64,000 bases of DNA from Planctomycetota bacterium (GCA_016200225.1 JACQFD010000026.1:62001-126000); one strand, 5' to 3'; positions 33,054 to 42,201 are shown, counted from the first letter of the stretch. Notes: a model not told the origin generated them from the sequence alone. A program made the numbers and translations.

Positions 33054-34448
33054 TTAACCTCTTGGTTTTCGGCCGGAAGTGGCTCGCGTCTTGGGGCGGA
33101 TCAGTTTGGGCTTGGCAACCTGGTGTTCGTCGGTCGGTAATACTACTTTTTCGCGTTTTCGGAAAAAGATGCGCAGTGGAATTTCATGGCATTCGAAGGA
33201 CTCGCGAAATCTGTTTGCAAGATAGCGCTCGTATTCCCTGTCGAAGAGTTTGTCGTCGTTGACAAACAGCACAAACGTCGGCGGATAGACGGCCGCCTGC
33301 GTGCCGTAATAAAGTTTGGCGAGCATGCCGTGACTTGGAAATTGTTTATCGATCGCGGCCTCGAGCGCGCGATTGAAAACGCCCGTTGGAACGCGGATTC
33401 CCGCCTGCCGGTGCAAGTCGCGCGCGAGTTCGATCGCTTCATAGACGCGTTCGCGGTTTCCGGAGCTCGTCGCAACGATCGGAGCGAACGCGAGATTCGT
33501 CAATTTTTCGCCGAGGTACTTTCTGTAGTTTTCGAGCGTCAGGCCCTTCTCTTCGGCGAGGTCCCATTTGTTAGCTACAATAACGACGGGCTTGAACTCG
33601 TCCATGCAAAAGCGCGCGAGATCCTTGTCGACGATCGACAAGTCGACCGAGCAATCGAACATTAACAAAACAACGTCGGCGCGGCGGATCGCGGATTCGG
33701 CGCGCTTCATTGAGAAAAATTCGATGCCCGATTCGAGCGATTTTTTGCGGCGGAGTCCCGCGGTGTCGATCGCAAGAAAACGGCGTCCTTTATGAGTAAA
33801 CTCGACGTCGACCGCGTCGCGCGTCGTGCCGGGAATTTCATTGACGATCACGCGCTCTTCGCGGGCGAGGGCGTTTACAAATGTACTCTTGCCCGCGTTG
33901 CGTTTCCCGACGATGGCGACTTTCAACTCCGGCTCGTTTTCGGGATCCTCGATCGGCAGGCCGTCGGCGATTTCATCGAGCAGATTCGCGATGCCGGTGC
34001 CGTCTCTCGCGGAAACGGCGAACGGATCGTTAAAACCCAATTTATAAAACTCGGAAAGGTTATGTTTCGAAACCGAACCTTCGCATTTGTTAGCAATCAG
34101 AATAATTTGTTTTTTCGAACGGCGCAGCCGTTTCGCGACTTCGATGTCGAGCGGCGTCAGACCGTCGATCGCGTCGACGACAAATGCAATTTTCGCGGCG
34201 CGTTCGATTGCGAGCGCGATCTGTTCCTCGACGTGCATTGCAAGATTTCGTTCGTCGACGATGCCGATGCCCCCCGTGTCGACGGCCTCGAACGTGCGCT
34301 TGCCGACCGTGACGCGCGCGGTGACGCGATCGCGCGTCGTCCCCGCCGTCGGGTCGACAATCGAGACGCGACGGCCGACCATCGCGTTGAGCAGGGTCGA
34401 TTTGCCCACGTTGGGCCGGCCGATAATTGCAATTTCTGGGAGTGGCAC
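33054..34448 (-). CDS. der: Ribosome-associated GTPase Der (EngA)
   Basis: 464 residues with two tandem GTPase domains and a KH-like C-terminal domain, the unique Der plan. Domain 1: GRPNVGKSTLLN, DTGGIG, NKCE. Domain 2: GKRNAGKSTFVN, DTAGLRRK, NKWD. The C-terminal region FESFECHEIPLRIFFRKR is the KH-like domain, followed by a Lys/Arg-rich tail. Der is needed for assembly of the 50S subunit. The NKCE in the first domain deviates slightly from NKxD. It follows queE by 35 nt and precedes the lipoprotein gene by 5 nt. Confidence 0.97.
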   Translation of the reverse strand: MPLPEIAIIGRPNVGKSTLLNAMVGRRVSIVDPTAGTTRDRVTARVTVGKRTFEAVDTGGIGIVDERNLAMHVEEQIALAIERAAKIAFVVDAIDGLTPLDIEVAKRLRRSKKQIILIANKCEGSVSKHNLSEFYKLGFNDPFAVSARDGTGIANLLDEIADGLPIEDPENEPELKVAIVGKRNAGKSTFVNALAREERVIVNEIPGTTRDAVDVEFTHKGRRFLAIDTAGLRRKKSLESGIEFFSMKRAESAIRRADVVLLMFDCSVDLSIVDKDLARFCMDEFKPVVIVANKWDLAEEKGLTLENYRKYLGEKLTNLAFAPIVATSSGNRERVYEAIELARDLHRQAGIRVPTGVFNRALEAAIDKQFPSHGMLAKLYYGTQAAVYPPTFVLFVNDDKLFDREYERYLANRFRESFECHEIPLRIFFRKREKVVLPTDEHQVAKPKLIRPKTRATSGRKPRG

Positions 34449-34483
34449 GTTTCGTTTACTAATTTAAGTCAAGATGGATGATA

Positions 34484-35245
34484 TCATAAAACACCGAGCT
34501 GCCGGTGGACTTGCGGGATCACGCGCACGCGGCGGAGGCGCGCCCGGGCGAGATCGAGAAGACCCTCGATTCTTTCATTTGTAATCGCGGCGCGCTCGGA
34601 TCGCATCGGCGTCGCGGGCTGGAGTATGAAAAGCCAATCTTTACAAATCGAAGCGACGCCTGCGCAGGCACGCTCGAATTCGGCGTTTGAAACTCCGGGC
34701 GTCAGGACGCATTTCACGCAGGTGTCGACGCCGGCATCGACGCAAATCTTGAGAAACTCGCGATGCGCGTCCTCGAAATGACCGGTTTCCATCGTCGATT
34801 GTAATTTCCAATCGGCGCTTACGTGATCGAGCTGGCCGACGATTTTCGCGAGTTCGCGCGCGTGAACGCCGGCCGTTTCGAGATGCACTCGCCGCCCGGC
34901 ATTCCTAAGAATCGGCGCGAGCGTCGCAAGGAAATCCGCGTGCACGAGCGGTTCGCCGCCAGTGATGGAAACCGTGCGCGGCGCGCTCCCCGCTTCGACC
35001 TCCGCGATCGCGCCCAAAACGTCCTCGAGCGAAGCCGGATTTAACAATTCACGCGCCGAACCGTTTTGTAACCATCGCCAGCGCGGAGTCGCGTGCCACG
35101 TGGATTCGCTGTCGCAATATTTACATCGGAGCGGACATCCGGCGAATCGTACGAATGTCTGCGGTTCTCCGACGTACGCGCCCTCGCCCTGAATGGATGC
35201 AAAGACTTCCGAGAGCGGAGCCGTGGCTGGCGCGGCTGGTTTCAT
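34484..35245 (-). CDS. queE: 7-carboxy-7-deazaguanine synthase
   Basis: 253 residues from the ATG at 35245; an upstream in-frame GTG at 35278 gives an atypical start. Radical SAM enzyme that converts carboxytetrahydropterin to 7-carboxy-7-deazaguanine in the queuosine/preQ0 pathway. Evidence: SEVFASIQGEGAYVGEPQTFVRF-type N-terminus (IQGEG and FVRFAGC), the iron-sulfur motif CPLRCKYCD (C-x3-C-x2-C), SITGGEPLVH, and a conserved end near VIPQVHRQLGV. Other queuosine genes are not in the window. Confidence 0.95.
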   Translation of the reverse strand: MKPAAPATAPLSEVFASIQGEGAYVGEPQTFVRFAGCPLRCKYCDSESTWHATPRWRWLQNGSARELLNPASLEDVLGAIAEVEAGSAPRTVSITGGEPLVHADFLATLAPILRNAGRRVHLETAGVHARELAKIVGQLDHVSADWKLQSTMETGHFEDAHREFLKICVDAGVDTCVKCVLTPGVSNAEFERACAGVASICKDWLFILQPATPMRSERAAITNERIEGLLDLARARLRRVRVIPQVHRQLGVL

Positions 35246-35363
35246 AAATGATTCGCAAGATGAAACCGTTGGGACCATTCGCTACAAATACCGTCGACGC
35301 GGCGGGCGGCGGCGCGCGTTCGCGCCGCCTCGGGCCGGGCAAATATTAAATTTACTACTTCGA

Positions 35364-35422
35364 CGTTATTTCTTGGCCGCAGGCCCTATTTTTTGCCGCT
35401 GGCCCTATTTTTTGGCAGCAGG
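35364..35422 (-). repeat. Three tandem 19-20-bp units, each encoding PAAKK-stop or nearly so
   Basis: At the 3' end of the small basic protein gene the minus strand repeats CCTGCTGCCAAAAAATAGGG, then CCAGCGGCAAAAAATAGGG, then CCTGCGGCCAAGAAATAACG. The first unit supplies the actual C-terminus (PAAKK, TAG at 35405-35407). The next two each carry the same peptide-plus-stop information (TAG at 35386, TAA at 35366), the middle one in a shifted frame because it lacks one base. Confidence 0.85.
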
Positions 35423-35743
35423 CTTCGCTGCGCCTTTCTTGTCGCCGCCCTTCGCGGCGGGAGCCGCCGCGGCAGGAGCTGCGCCCTTGGCGCCGGCGGC
35501 AGGAGCCGCACCACCCGCGCCCGGAGCACCAGCGGCCGGCGCAGCAGCGTCACCTTCTTTCTTGGCAGCCTTCTTCTTGGCGGCCTTCATGTGCGTGCGG
35601 ACTTTGGGTAGGCCAAAAATGGAGGATTCGGCCTCGTTCCATTTGCCGAGTAATGTGAGGGCTTTGCAGCGCTCTTCGCGTGTGAAAACGTTGCGCGTGC
35701 GCGTCAGTGCGCCGCGGGATGCAAGACTTCGATGAATCGACAT
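35405..35743 (-). CDS. Small basic protein of the PVC-type (TIGR04137-like) with Ala/Lys-rich tail
   Basis: 112 residues. The first 52 (MSIHRSLASRGALTRTRNV..., EERCKAL, SIFGLPKVRTH) match a short family I know only from Planctomycetes, Verrucomicrobia and Chlamydiae, usually 60-75 residues and of unknown function. Here it carries an extra tail of about 55 residues built from Ala, Pro, Gly and Lys (AAPAAGAPGAGG and similar), comparable to histone H1-like tails, so nucleic-acid binding is plausible. A 23-nt-loop inverted repeat lies just upstream. The tail ends in a tandem repeat of its own stop region. Confidence 0.85.
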   Translation of the reverse strand: MSIHRSLASRGALTRTRNVFTREERCKALTLLGKWNEAESSIFGLPKVRTHMKAAKKKAAKKEGDAAAPAAGAPGAGGAAPAAGAKGAAPAAAAPAAKGGDKKGAAKPAAKK

Positions 35744-35747
35744 GATG

Positions 35748-35786
35748 GCGTGGCTAGAATGTTACAATTAGAGTTGAGAGCCACGC
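35748..35786 (-). promoter_or_regulatory. Inverted repeat in the leader of the small basic protein gene
   Basis: Arms GCGTGGCT (35748-35755) and AGCCACGC (35779-35786) are perfectly complementary and separated by 23 nt. The structure ends 5 nt before the start codon, so if transcribed it could occlude the ribosome binding site. It could also be an operator. No function is shown. Confidence 0.4.
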
Positions 35787-35838
35787 ATTCTAACTACATT
35801 TTCGCCGAAGTCTACGCAGAGCGGCCGGAGAATGCCGG

Positions 35839-36795
35839 TCAGTGACCCGTCCCGGTTCGGTCGGAGTCGGGTTGACGGATGATGAGCGCGTCCTCAAAGG
35901 GACGTTGCTTCGACTGACCCGCCCCAAATCCGGGCATCGCACGCAGGCGTTCGCCGATGGCAATGAGTTTCGGATCGCGCGCCGACTCGCCGATTCCAAC
36001 GAGAACTACTATTTCAAATCGTTTGCCTTCCTTGTCTCTTGGCGTTCGAACGGCGCGCGCGTCGGGAAATCCATGTTGGCGCAATTGTGAGACTGTCGAA
36101 GTCGCAAGTTCGATGAATTCGGCGGTGTCCGGATAGGCAATCGCGCGAATGACCTGCGGATGGCCGGAGGCGGGATTGGCGTCCGCCGGGATGCTCGCGG
36201 CGACGGGATTCGCGGGATTTTGCAAACCGTTTTGATTGGCAACTCCGCCTTCGTTCCCGCCGTTTTGTATAATTCCGCCGGCCCCGGAATTGTTAATAAA
36301 CGAACCGCTACCATTTCCCGCGCCGGAACCGGCGCCGGGATTATTGTTATCTCCCGCGTCCGAAGGAACGAACAGTCGATTATACGCATACCAACAGGCG
36401 CCGACGAATAATAACAAAAGCACCGGATACAAAATGCCGCGCATGATCGTCAATTCGGAGATCGTGCCCGAATGCGATCGTGGATTGCCGGGAATCGCGG
36501 ATGCGGCGATCTGGTCGAGAGTTATCGGGTCCTTGCTTCCCGATGGAACATAAACCCGGGGCGCCGAAACCGCCGGCGTCGGACTCGACTTCCGAACGGT
36601 CGGTTCATTCGGCTTCGACGCGGATGCGCGCGCCCGCACGATGGAACGCGGCGCGCTCGGCCGCGTATCGAGATCGCTCATCTGAGGTTCCGGCGACGAG
36701 GCCGGACGCGCATCCGCTTCCGGATTGGCGCTGCTTTCGCGCGCCTGCGCGCGTTGCAACAGTAAAGACAACAGATCTCGCGAAGATCGGGCCAT
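35839..36795 (-). CDS. Membrane-anchored protein with low-complexity linker, unknown function
   Basis: 318 residues. A Pro/Ser/Arg-rich cytoplasmic N-terminus (1-115), one transmembrane helix at about 119-137 (GILYPVLLLLFVGACWYA), an Asn/Gly-rich linker (about 145-195), and a folded C-terminal domain of about 100 residues (IAYPDTAEFIELATSTVSQL, FEIVVLVGIGES, FEDALIIRQ). The C-terminal domain has the alternating strand-helix pattern of SPOR-like or small ferredoxin-fold modules, but I cannot assign it. It is divergent from the ASPIC/UnbV lipoprotein gene and upstream of the small basic protein gene. Confidence 0.7.
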   Translation of the reverse strand: MARSSRDLLSLLLQRAQARESSANPEADARPASSPEPQMSDLDTRPSAPRSIVRARASASKPNEPTVRKSSPTPAVSAPRVYVPSGSKDPITLDQIAASAIPGNPRSHSGTISELTIMRGILYPVLLLLFVGACWYAYNRLFVPSDAGDNNNPGAGSGAGNGSGSFINNSGAGGIIQNGGNEGGVANQNGLQNPANPVAASIPADANPASGHPQVIRAIAYPDTAEFIELATSTVSQLRQHGFPDARAVRTPRDKEGKRFEIVVLVGIGESARDPKLIAIGERLRAMPGFGAGQSKQRPFEDALIIRQPDSDRTGTGH

Positions 36796-36869
36796 CGATG
36801 GAATGGGAGAATCCTCTGTTTTACGAATAAGTCAATCGCGTGGGTTTCGAATCTGTTAATTTCGGCTCC

Positions 36870-38627
36870 ATGCGCCGGATTTTCTTATCGTTCGCCGTTC
36901 TCGCCGCCGGCTCGTGCGGCAGCGATCCGGCGCCCGCGACGGTGCGGTTTTCCGATGCAACGGCGGCGATGGGACTTCGCTATACCGCGCAGTGCGGCAC
37001 CGCCGAAAAACGCGACATCGTCGAAGCCAACGGGACCGGCGTCGCCGTGGGCGATTTTAATAATGACGGCGAACTCGACCTGTTTTTCGCGCAGGGATCG
37101 ACGCTCGCCGCTCTCGGACGCGGCGATGGGGCGACGCCGGAATTGTGGATACAACAAAAAGGAAAGTTCACGCGGCGCACGCTGGAATCGGGACTGACGC
37201 AGGTCAAGGGTTGGTGGACGGGCGTCGCCGCGGCCGACGCGGACGGAGACGGCGATCTGGACGTTTATCTTTGCGGATATATGAAAAGCGTTTATTTAAG
37301 AAACGATCTGGCGGGCGCCGCCGCCGAATCTTTGCATTTTACGGATGTTTCGGCCGCGGCCGCGCTTTCCGATTCCGCGTGGGCGTCGGGCGCGTGCTGG
37401 TTCGACGCGGAAAACGACGGCGATTTGGATTTGTATCTTGTGCGCTATCTCGAACTCGATCCCGCGAACCCGCCGCGCGGCACGGTCGGAACACTACATT
37501 TGCCGTGCGTCTGGCGCGGCATGCCGGTTTATTGCGGACCGAAGGGATTTGTAGCGACGCCCGACCGCTTCTTTAAGAATAACGGCGACGGAACGTTTAA
37601 AGAATCGACGGCCGATTGCGGATTCGACAAAGTGCCGCCGTCGTACGGACTCGGCGCGTGTCCGCTCGACTTCGACCGCGACGGCGACACGGATTTATAT
37701 GTGGCGAACGACAGCAAAGCTAATTTTCTTTGGAGAAACGACGGCGGCAAATTCGTCGAATGCGCGTTCGGCGCGGGCGTCGCGCTCGGCGACGACGGAT
37801 CCACCTATTCGGGGATGGGCGTCGCGGCGGACGACTTGACAGGCGACGGATTTCCGGAAATCGTTGTTACTAACTTTTCGGACGAACCCGTGAGTTATTA
37901 CAAAAACCGCGGGCGCGACGGATCGGGACGCTGCGCGTTCGATAACGATACCGCGGTCTCCGGAATCGGCGCAGCGACGATGTCGACGCTGAAATGGGGC
38001 GTCGACATGGCGGATTTCGACCTCGACGGCGATCTCGATCTTTTTGTTGCAAACGGACATGTGTATCCGCAGGCGGACGCGCCCGACACCGGAACCAGAT
38101 ATAAACAACAGAATCAGATTTTTCTTAACGATGGTTTCGGTAAGTTAACATTATTCAAACCCGGCGACGGGTCGCCGCTTCTCGAATTCCGCTCCCACCG
38201 CGCGCTCGCGCTGCTCGATCTCGACGACGACGGCGACAGCGACGTGCTGCTCGTCCCGGTCGACGGCCCCGCGGTATTGTTAAGAAACGAGGCGCCGACG
38301 CCCGCAAACGGGGGCCGCGCGCGGCTGCGCGTGGAAGTCCGCGGAAATGGTAAAAATACAGAAGCGCTCGGCGCGATCGTTAGCATCAAGGCCGGCGGCC
38401 GCACGCAGTCGCGCGAAGTGCGGCGCGGGGGTTCGTACGCGAGCTCGCGCGACCCCCGCCTCTGCTTCGGCCTCGGCGACGCGCGGACCGTCGACGAAAT
38501 TTCGGTACAATGGCCGGGTGGAAAAATCGAAACGATTCCCGGCGACGGAATTGTAAATTGCAGCATCCGCGTCGAGCAGGGAAAAGGTATTATTAATAAA
38601 AGAAAACTTGCGGGAAGTGGACAATAA
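36870..38627 (+). CDS. ASPIC/UnbV and FG-GAP repeat lipoprotein (CRTAC1-like)
   Basis: 585 residues from the ATG at 36870; an upstream GTG in frame gives a poorer signal sequence. N-terminal lipoprotein signal ending in AAGSC. FG-GAP/VCBS repeats with calcium loops: DFNNDGELDLFF, DADGDGDLDVYL, DAENDGDLDLYL, DFDRDGDTDLYV, DLTGDGFPEIVV, DLDGDLDLFVAN and DLDDDGDSDVLL. The C-terminal ASPIC/UnbV module includes GSYASSRDPRLCFGLGDA and ISVQWPGGK. Such proteins are exported and abundant in planctomycetes; their ligands are mostly unknown. The next gene starts 2 nt after its stop. Confidence 0.9.
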   Translation: MRRIFLSFAVLAAGSCGSDPAPATVRFSDATAAMGLRYTAQCGTAEKRDIVEANGTGVAVGDFNNDGELDLFFAQGSTLAALGRGDGATPELWIQQKGKFTRRTLESGLTQVKGWWTGVAAADADGDGDLDVYLCGYMKSVYLRNDLAGAAAESLHFTDVSAAAALSDSAWASGACWFDAENDGDLDLYLVRYLELDPANPPRGTVGTLHLPCVWRGMPVYCGPKGFVATPDRFFKNNGDGTFKESTADCGFDKVPPSYGLGACPLDFDRDGDTDLYVANDSKANFLWRNDGGKFVECAFGAGVALGDDGSTYSGMGVAADDLTGDGFPEIVVTNFSDEPVSYYKNRGRDGSGRCAFDNDTAVSGIGAATMSTLKWGVDMADFDLDGDLDLFVANGHVYPQADAPDTGTRYKQQNQIFLNDGFGKLTLFKPGDGSPLLEFRSHRALALLDLDDDGDSDVLLVPVDGPAVLLRNEAPTPANGGRARLRVEVRGNGKNTEALGAIVSIKAGGRTQSREVRRGGSYASSRDPRLCFGLGDARTVDEISVQWPGGKIETIPGDGIVNCSIRVEQGKGIINKRKLAGSGQ

Positions 38628-38629
38628 TC

Positions 38630-39868
38630 ATGGCCGCCGATCCCGACGAAGCGCTTCCGCGCGTAAAATTAAAAACCGCCGCGATCGGCCTGCGGCCGTG
38701 GTTGTTTCAAAAAATGGTGTCCGCGCCGCGCGATCTCGAGAACGGCGCGCTCGTCGCGATCGAAGGCCGGCCCGACAGCGGACGGCAGGCCCGCGAGGGC
38801 GATTTCTCCGCCGCGCGCGAAGGAATTGTAGGATACGGATTCTATAATAAAAAATCGCAGATCGCCGTGCGCGTGCTCCGCTGGGGAAGCGAACCGCTCG
38901 GCGAGGATTACCTCCGACGGCGCATTCGCGACGCGATTTATTTAAGAAAGCGCGTGTTGCAACTCGACAGAATCACGAATGCGTTTCGCGCGGTGAACAG
39001 CGAAGGCGACGAATTGTCCGGTTTGATCGTCGATATTTATAATAATATCGCGAGTATCGAAATCCAATCCTACGCTTGGTACCGCAGGCTCGAATTCGTC
39101 GGCGAAATATTAAAAAAAGAATTGCAAATTGAACGATACGTCGTTCATGTCGACGAAAAAGTGGAGCGCGCGGAGGGGTTTCGGGCCCATGACCGCCCCG
39201 CGGATCGGGATGCGAAAACGGAATTTCACGAACGCGGCGTGCGCTTCATCGCCGATTTTTCGGTCGGCCACAAGACCGGCGCGTTTCTCGATCAACGCGA
39301 CCACCGCGACAACGTCGCGCGCTTTGTTAAAGATCGCGACGTGCTCGATATTTGTTGTTATCAGGGCGGATTCGCGATTCCGGCGGCGACGCGCGGACAG
39401 GCGGGCCGCGTCGTGGCGGTGGATCTCGACGAAAAAGCGATCGAAGTCGCGAAAAAGAACGCGGCGCTCAACAACGCGCGGAATATTGAATTTACACATG
39501 CGGACGGATTCGATTATTTACGAACCGTCGGCGCGTCGAAGCGCCGCTTCGACGTCGCGATACTTGATCCGCCGAAATTGGTGCATTCGAATGCCGAAAT
39601 CGCGCGCGGGCTCTCCAAATACACCGACATGAATGCGCTCGGCATGCTCGCGCTCCGCAACCACGGGCTTTTGTTTACATGTTCCTGTTCGGGACTCGTG
39701 TCGGAGGAGACGTTTCTTGGAATTTTAAGAAAAGCGGCGGCGCGCGCGAAGCGGAAATTGAGAATATTACAAATCGGCGGGGCCGCGCCGGACCATCCGG
39801 TTTCACCGCAGTTTCCGCAGGGCCGTTATTTGAAGTGCGTGCTCGCGACGGTGGAGGAAGCTTCCTGA
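38630..39868 (+). CDS. Class I rRNA (cytosine-C5)-methyltransferase, RlmI-like
   Basis: 412 residues. N-terminal PUA-like domain (LKTAAIGLRPWLFQKMV), RlmI-type central segment (RNxxxFRAVNSEGDELSGLIVD), then a Rossmann methyltransferase: FLDQRDHRDNVARF, VLDICCYQGGFAI (SAM motif I), VAVDLDEKAIEVAKKNA, and ILDPPKLVHS (motif IV). The C-terminal LLFTCSCSGLVSEETFL carries the expected Cys and is followed by APDHPVSPQFPQGRYLKC. The family methylates 23S rRNA C1962 in E. coli. The upstream gene is a lipoprotein, so co-transcription seems positional rather than functional. Confidence 0.92.
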   Translation: MAADPDEALPRVKLKTAAIGLRPWLFQKMVSAPRDLENGALVAIEGRPDSGRQAREGDFSAAREGIVGYGFYNKKSQIAVRVLRWGSEPLGEDYLRRRIRDAIYLRKRVLQLDRITNAFRAVNSEGDELSGLIVDIYNNIASIEIQSYAWYRRLEFVGEILKKELQIERYVVHVDEKVERAEGFRAHDRPADRDAKTEFHERGVRFIADFSVGHKTGAFLDQRDHRDNVARFVKDRDVLDICCYQGGFAIPAATRGQAGRVVAVDLDEKAIEVAKKNAALNNARNIEFTHADGFDYLRTVGASKRRFDVAILDPPKLVHSNAEIARGLSKYTDMNALGMLALRNHGLLFTCSCSGLVSEETFLGILRKAAARAKRKLRILQIGGAAPDHPVSPQFPQGRYLKCVLATVEEAS

Positions 39869-40998
39869 TGATTCGCGGACGGCCGCGGAGTATATTTATA
39901 TTAGCGGCGCTCGCCGCGGCGTGCGCGTGCGATCGTTCGCAGGGCGCTGCCGCGACGCAGCCCGCTTCCGCGCCCGCGGGGTCGGTGCCCGCCGCGCTGC
40001 GCGACCGCGTCGACGCGCAAATCGAAACAATTCAAAAATGCATACTGCGCGGGCAATTCTCGGAGGCGCTTTCGAAACTCGCGCCGCTCTCCGCCGAGTA
40101 TCCCGGCGAAATCCGCATCCTCGAACTCCGCGCCCTCGCCCGGCTACAGATCCATCAATTCAGCGAAGCGCGGGACGATTTTCTTAAATTAACAAATATC
40201 CGAAAGGGCGACGTGCCTGCGCTGATCGGACTCGCGCGCGCGGAGGAAATGCTCGGAAATCTCGACGCGGCCGCGCTTGCGCTTGCGCACGCGCTCGACT
40301 TGGAACCATCCAATCCGAATGTGCTCTATTCCGCGGGGCAGGTGGCCTCCCGAAGGCATGACGACGCGAATGCGCGCGCATTATTAACAAAAGCGCTCGG
40401 TCTGCGGCCGTGGTCGGATTCGGCGCCGTCGGCGCATTATGTATTATCACAAATCGCGTCGCGGCGCGGCGACGCGACGGCCGCGGCGGAACACGAAAGA
40501 CTTTATACAATAACTTTCAAGTGGGCCGAACACCGGAGCGCGCTCGAGAAATTGTTACAAACCGATCCGGGCGACGCGGCGGCGCGCCGCGGGCTCGCAT
40601 CGTTATATTTGGAGGCGGGCGACGGCAAAACGGCGGCGGGTTTTCTCGGACCGCTCGTGCGGGAGAGTCCGCGCGATCCGAAACTGCGCCTGCTGTTCGC
40701 GCACGCGCAGGAACTGGCCGGCGACATCCCCGGCGCCTTCGCCTCCGACGCCGAAGCGCTGCGGCTCGATCCATCGTCCATCTCCGCGCGGCGCCACCGC
40801 GCGCGATTATTTATATTAACAAAAGATCTCGAGCGCGCGCTTGAAGAGTTGAAAGACGCCGTCGCGCGCGATCCCGGCGCGACCGTGGACCCGGCGCTGC
40901 CCGACGTCGCTGTCCAACTCGCCGCGGCGGCGCGCGCCGCGTCCAAGGCTTCGATTGCCGCGGAGGCCGCGCAGATTGCCAAAGCCTTCGGAAAATGA
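39868..40998 (+). CDS. TPR-repeat lipoprotein
   Basis: 376 residues from the ATG at 39868, overlapping the methyltransferase stop by one base (TGATG). The signal sequence ends LAAACAC (lipobox). About eight TPR-like helix pairs follow, for example IRILELRALARLQIHQFSEA, VPALIGLARAEEMLGNLDAA, LEPSNPNVLYSAGQVA, RRGLASLYLEAGDGKTAAGF and ISARRHRARLFILTKDLERA. It probably acts as a periplasmic scaffold. Convergent with the persulfide dioxygenase gene. Confidence 0.8.
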   Translation: MIRGRPRSIFILAALAAACACDRSQGAAATQPASAPAGSVPAALRDRVDAQIETIQKCILRGQFSEALSKLAPLSAEYPGEIRILELRALARLQIHQFSEARDDFLKLTNIRKGDVPALIGLARAEEMLGNLDAAALALAHALDLEPSNPNVLYSAGQVASRRHDDANARALLTKALGLRPWSDSAPSAHYVLSQIASRRGDATAAAEHERLYTITFKWAEHRSALEKLLQTDPGDAAARRGLASLYLEAGDGKTAAGFLGPLVRESPRDPKLRLLFAHAQELAGDIPGAFASDAEALRLDPSSISARRHRARLFILTKDLERALEELKDAVARDPGATVDPALPDVAVQLAAAARAASKASIAAEAAQIAKAFGK

Positions 40999-41037
40999 GG
41001 AGTTCGCGGCGCGCGCGGAGTCCTCGTATTTCGATAT

Positions 41038-42111
41038 TTACTTTACGACGGGCATATTTAGCGATTTCCAGCGGGCCATTCCGCCGGTCATCGACCGAAC
41101 GTCGCCGAATCCGAGTCCCGCGAGCGTCTGCGCGGCTTTCGCCGATCGCCCGCCCATTTTGCAAATTGTAATAATTGATTTATTCTTAAATTCATTGATT
41201 TCCGCCGCGCGCGCGGCCAGATCCGGCAGCGGCAAAAGGCGGGCGCCGTCGATGTGCCCGAGTTCGCCTGTATATTCGTCCGGATTGCGGACATCCAATA
41301 TCAAATCGGGTCGATTTGTTGTTAACAATTTCGCGAGCGACTCGCACGCGATCTCGCGCACGGCCCCGCCCTGCGCCGGCGACGCTTTGACTTCGCACGT
41401 GTTTCCTTCGCACGGAATTTCCACGGCATTCGGATCGCGAGTACACGAATAATTCGCTTGGATGACTTTAACCATCCAATCGGACGCCCCCAATTTGAAA
41501 CCCGCGAGCCATTGTATATATTCCGTTCGCGTGCGGCGCGCGAGCCGGTCGTTTTTCGTGCGCTCTTCGCCGAGCGTTGAACGCTCGCGCGCATGATAAT
41601 CGTGCCCCGGATGGATCCAGAGCCGGTCCGGGAGATTCGCGAGTTTTTGTAATGCATCCCAATGATCGCCCGAATCGCCTCCGGGAAGATCGGTGCGCCC
41701 AGCTCCCCCTTCGCCGAGAAACAGAAAATCGCCGGTTAACAGTTTGTCCCCGACGAGAACGGAAACGCTGTCTTTGGTATGTCCGGGCGTGTGCAATAAA
41801 GTAACGGTTACATCTCCGATTTGTAATGTATGTCCGTCGTCGACGCGCACGTTCGCGCATTTCGCGACCGAGTTTTTGTGCATTACGTAATCGGCGCCGG
41901 TCTGATCGGCAAGCGCGGCGGCGCCCGATAAATGATCGGCGTGGACGTGCGTGTCCAAAATATAACGAAGCTTGAGTCCCCGCTGTTTTAGTAGATTCAA
42001 GTACTCGTTCGAGTTTTGTAATATCGGATCCACGAGAATCGCGTCCTTCGTCAGTTCGGATGCGACGAGGTACGTCTTGCACGCGCCGGAGTTCAATTGT
42101 TCAAATATCAT
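41038..42111 (-). CDS. Persulfide dioxygenase-rhodanese fusion (ETHE1-like metallo-beta-lactamase fold)
   Basis: 357 residues from the ATG at 42111. N-terminal metallo-beta-lactamase domain with THVHADH (H55, H57, D59, H60), LHTPGHTKDS, GDFLFLGEGG and HPGHDY, the mononuclear-iron ETHE1/Blh pattern. C-terminal rhodanese domain with LILDVRNPDEY and active-site loop CKMGGRS (C317). Such fusions oxidise glutathione persulfide and move sulfane sulfur in sulfide detoxification. The middle segment has three more Cys (CTRDPN, PCEGNTC), possibly a worn second rhodanese module. It follows hsp20 downstream of a terminator. Confidence 0.88.
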   Translation of the reverse strand: MIFEQLNSGACKTYLVASELTKDAILVDPILQNSNEYLNLLKQRGLKLRYILDTHVHADHLSGAAALADQTGADYVMHKNSVAKCANVRVDDGHTLQIGDVTVTLLHTPGHTKDSVSVLVGDKLLTGDFLFLGEGGAGRTDLPGGDSGDHWDALQKLANLPDRLWIHPGHDYHARERSTLGEERTKNDRLARRTRTEYIQWLAGFKLGASDWMVKVIQANYSCTRDPNAVEIPCEGNTCEVKASPAQGGAVREIACESLAKLLTTNRPDLILDVRNPDEYTGELGHIDGARLLPLPDLAARAAEINEFKNKSIITICKMGGRSAKAAQTLAGLGFGDVRSMTGGMARWKSLNMPVVK

Positions 42112-42163
42112 GGCAGGTCGAAAGCATAGTCGCCGCGGCCGGCGTTTGCCGCACGCTTGCCTT

Positions 42164-42201
42164 TCATAAAAGCGGCCGGAACACGATGCGTGCTCCGGCC
42201 G
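42164..42201 (-). terminator. Intrinsic terminator after hsp20
   Basis: On the minus strand the arms 42189-42201 and 42173-42185 form a 13-bp stem (CGGCCGGAGCACG with CGTGTTCCGGCCG, one G-U pair) closed by a 3-nt loop and followed by CTTTTA. It lies about 50 nt after the hsp20 stop and 50 nt before the next minus-strand start, so it should separate the two genes. Confidence 0.8.
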
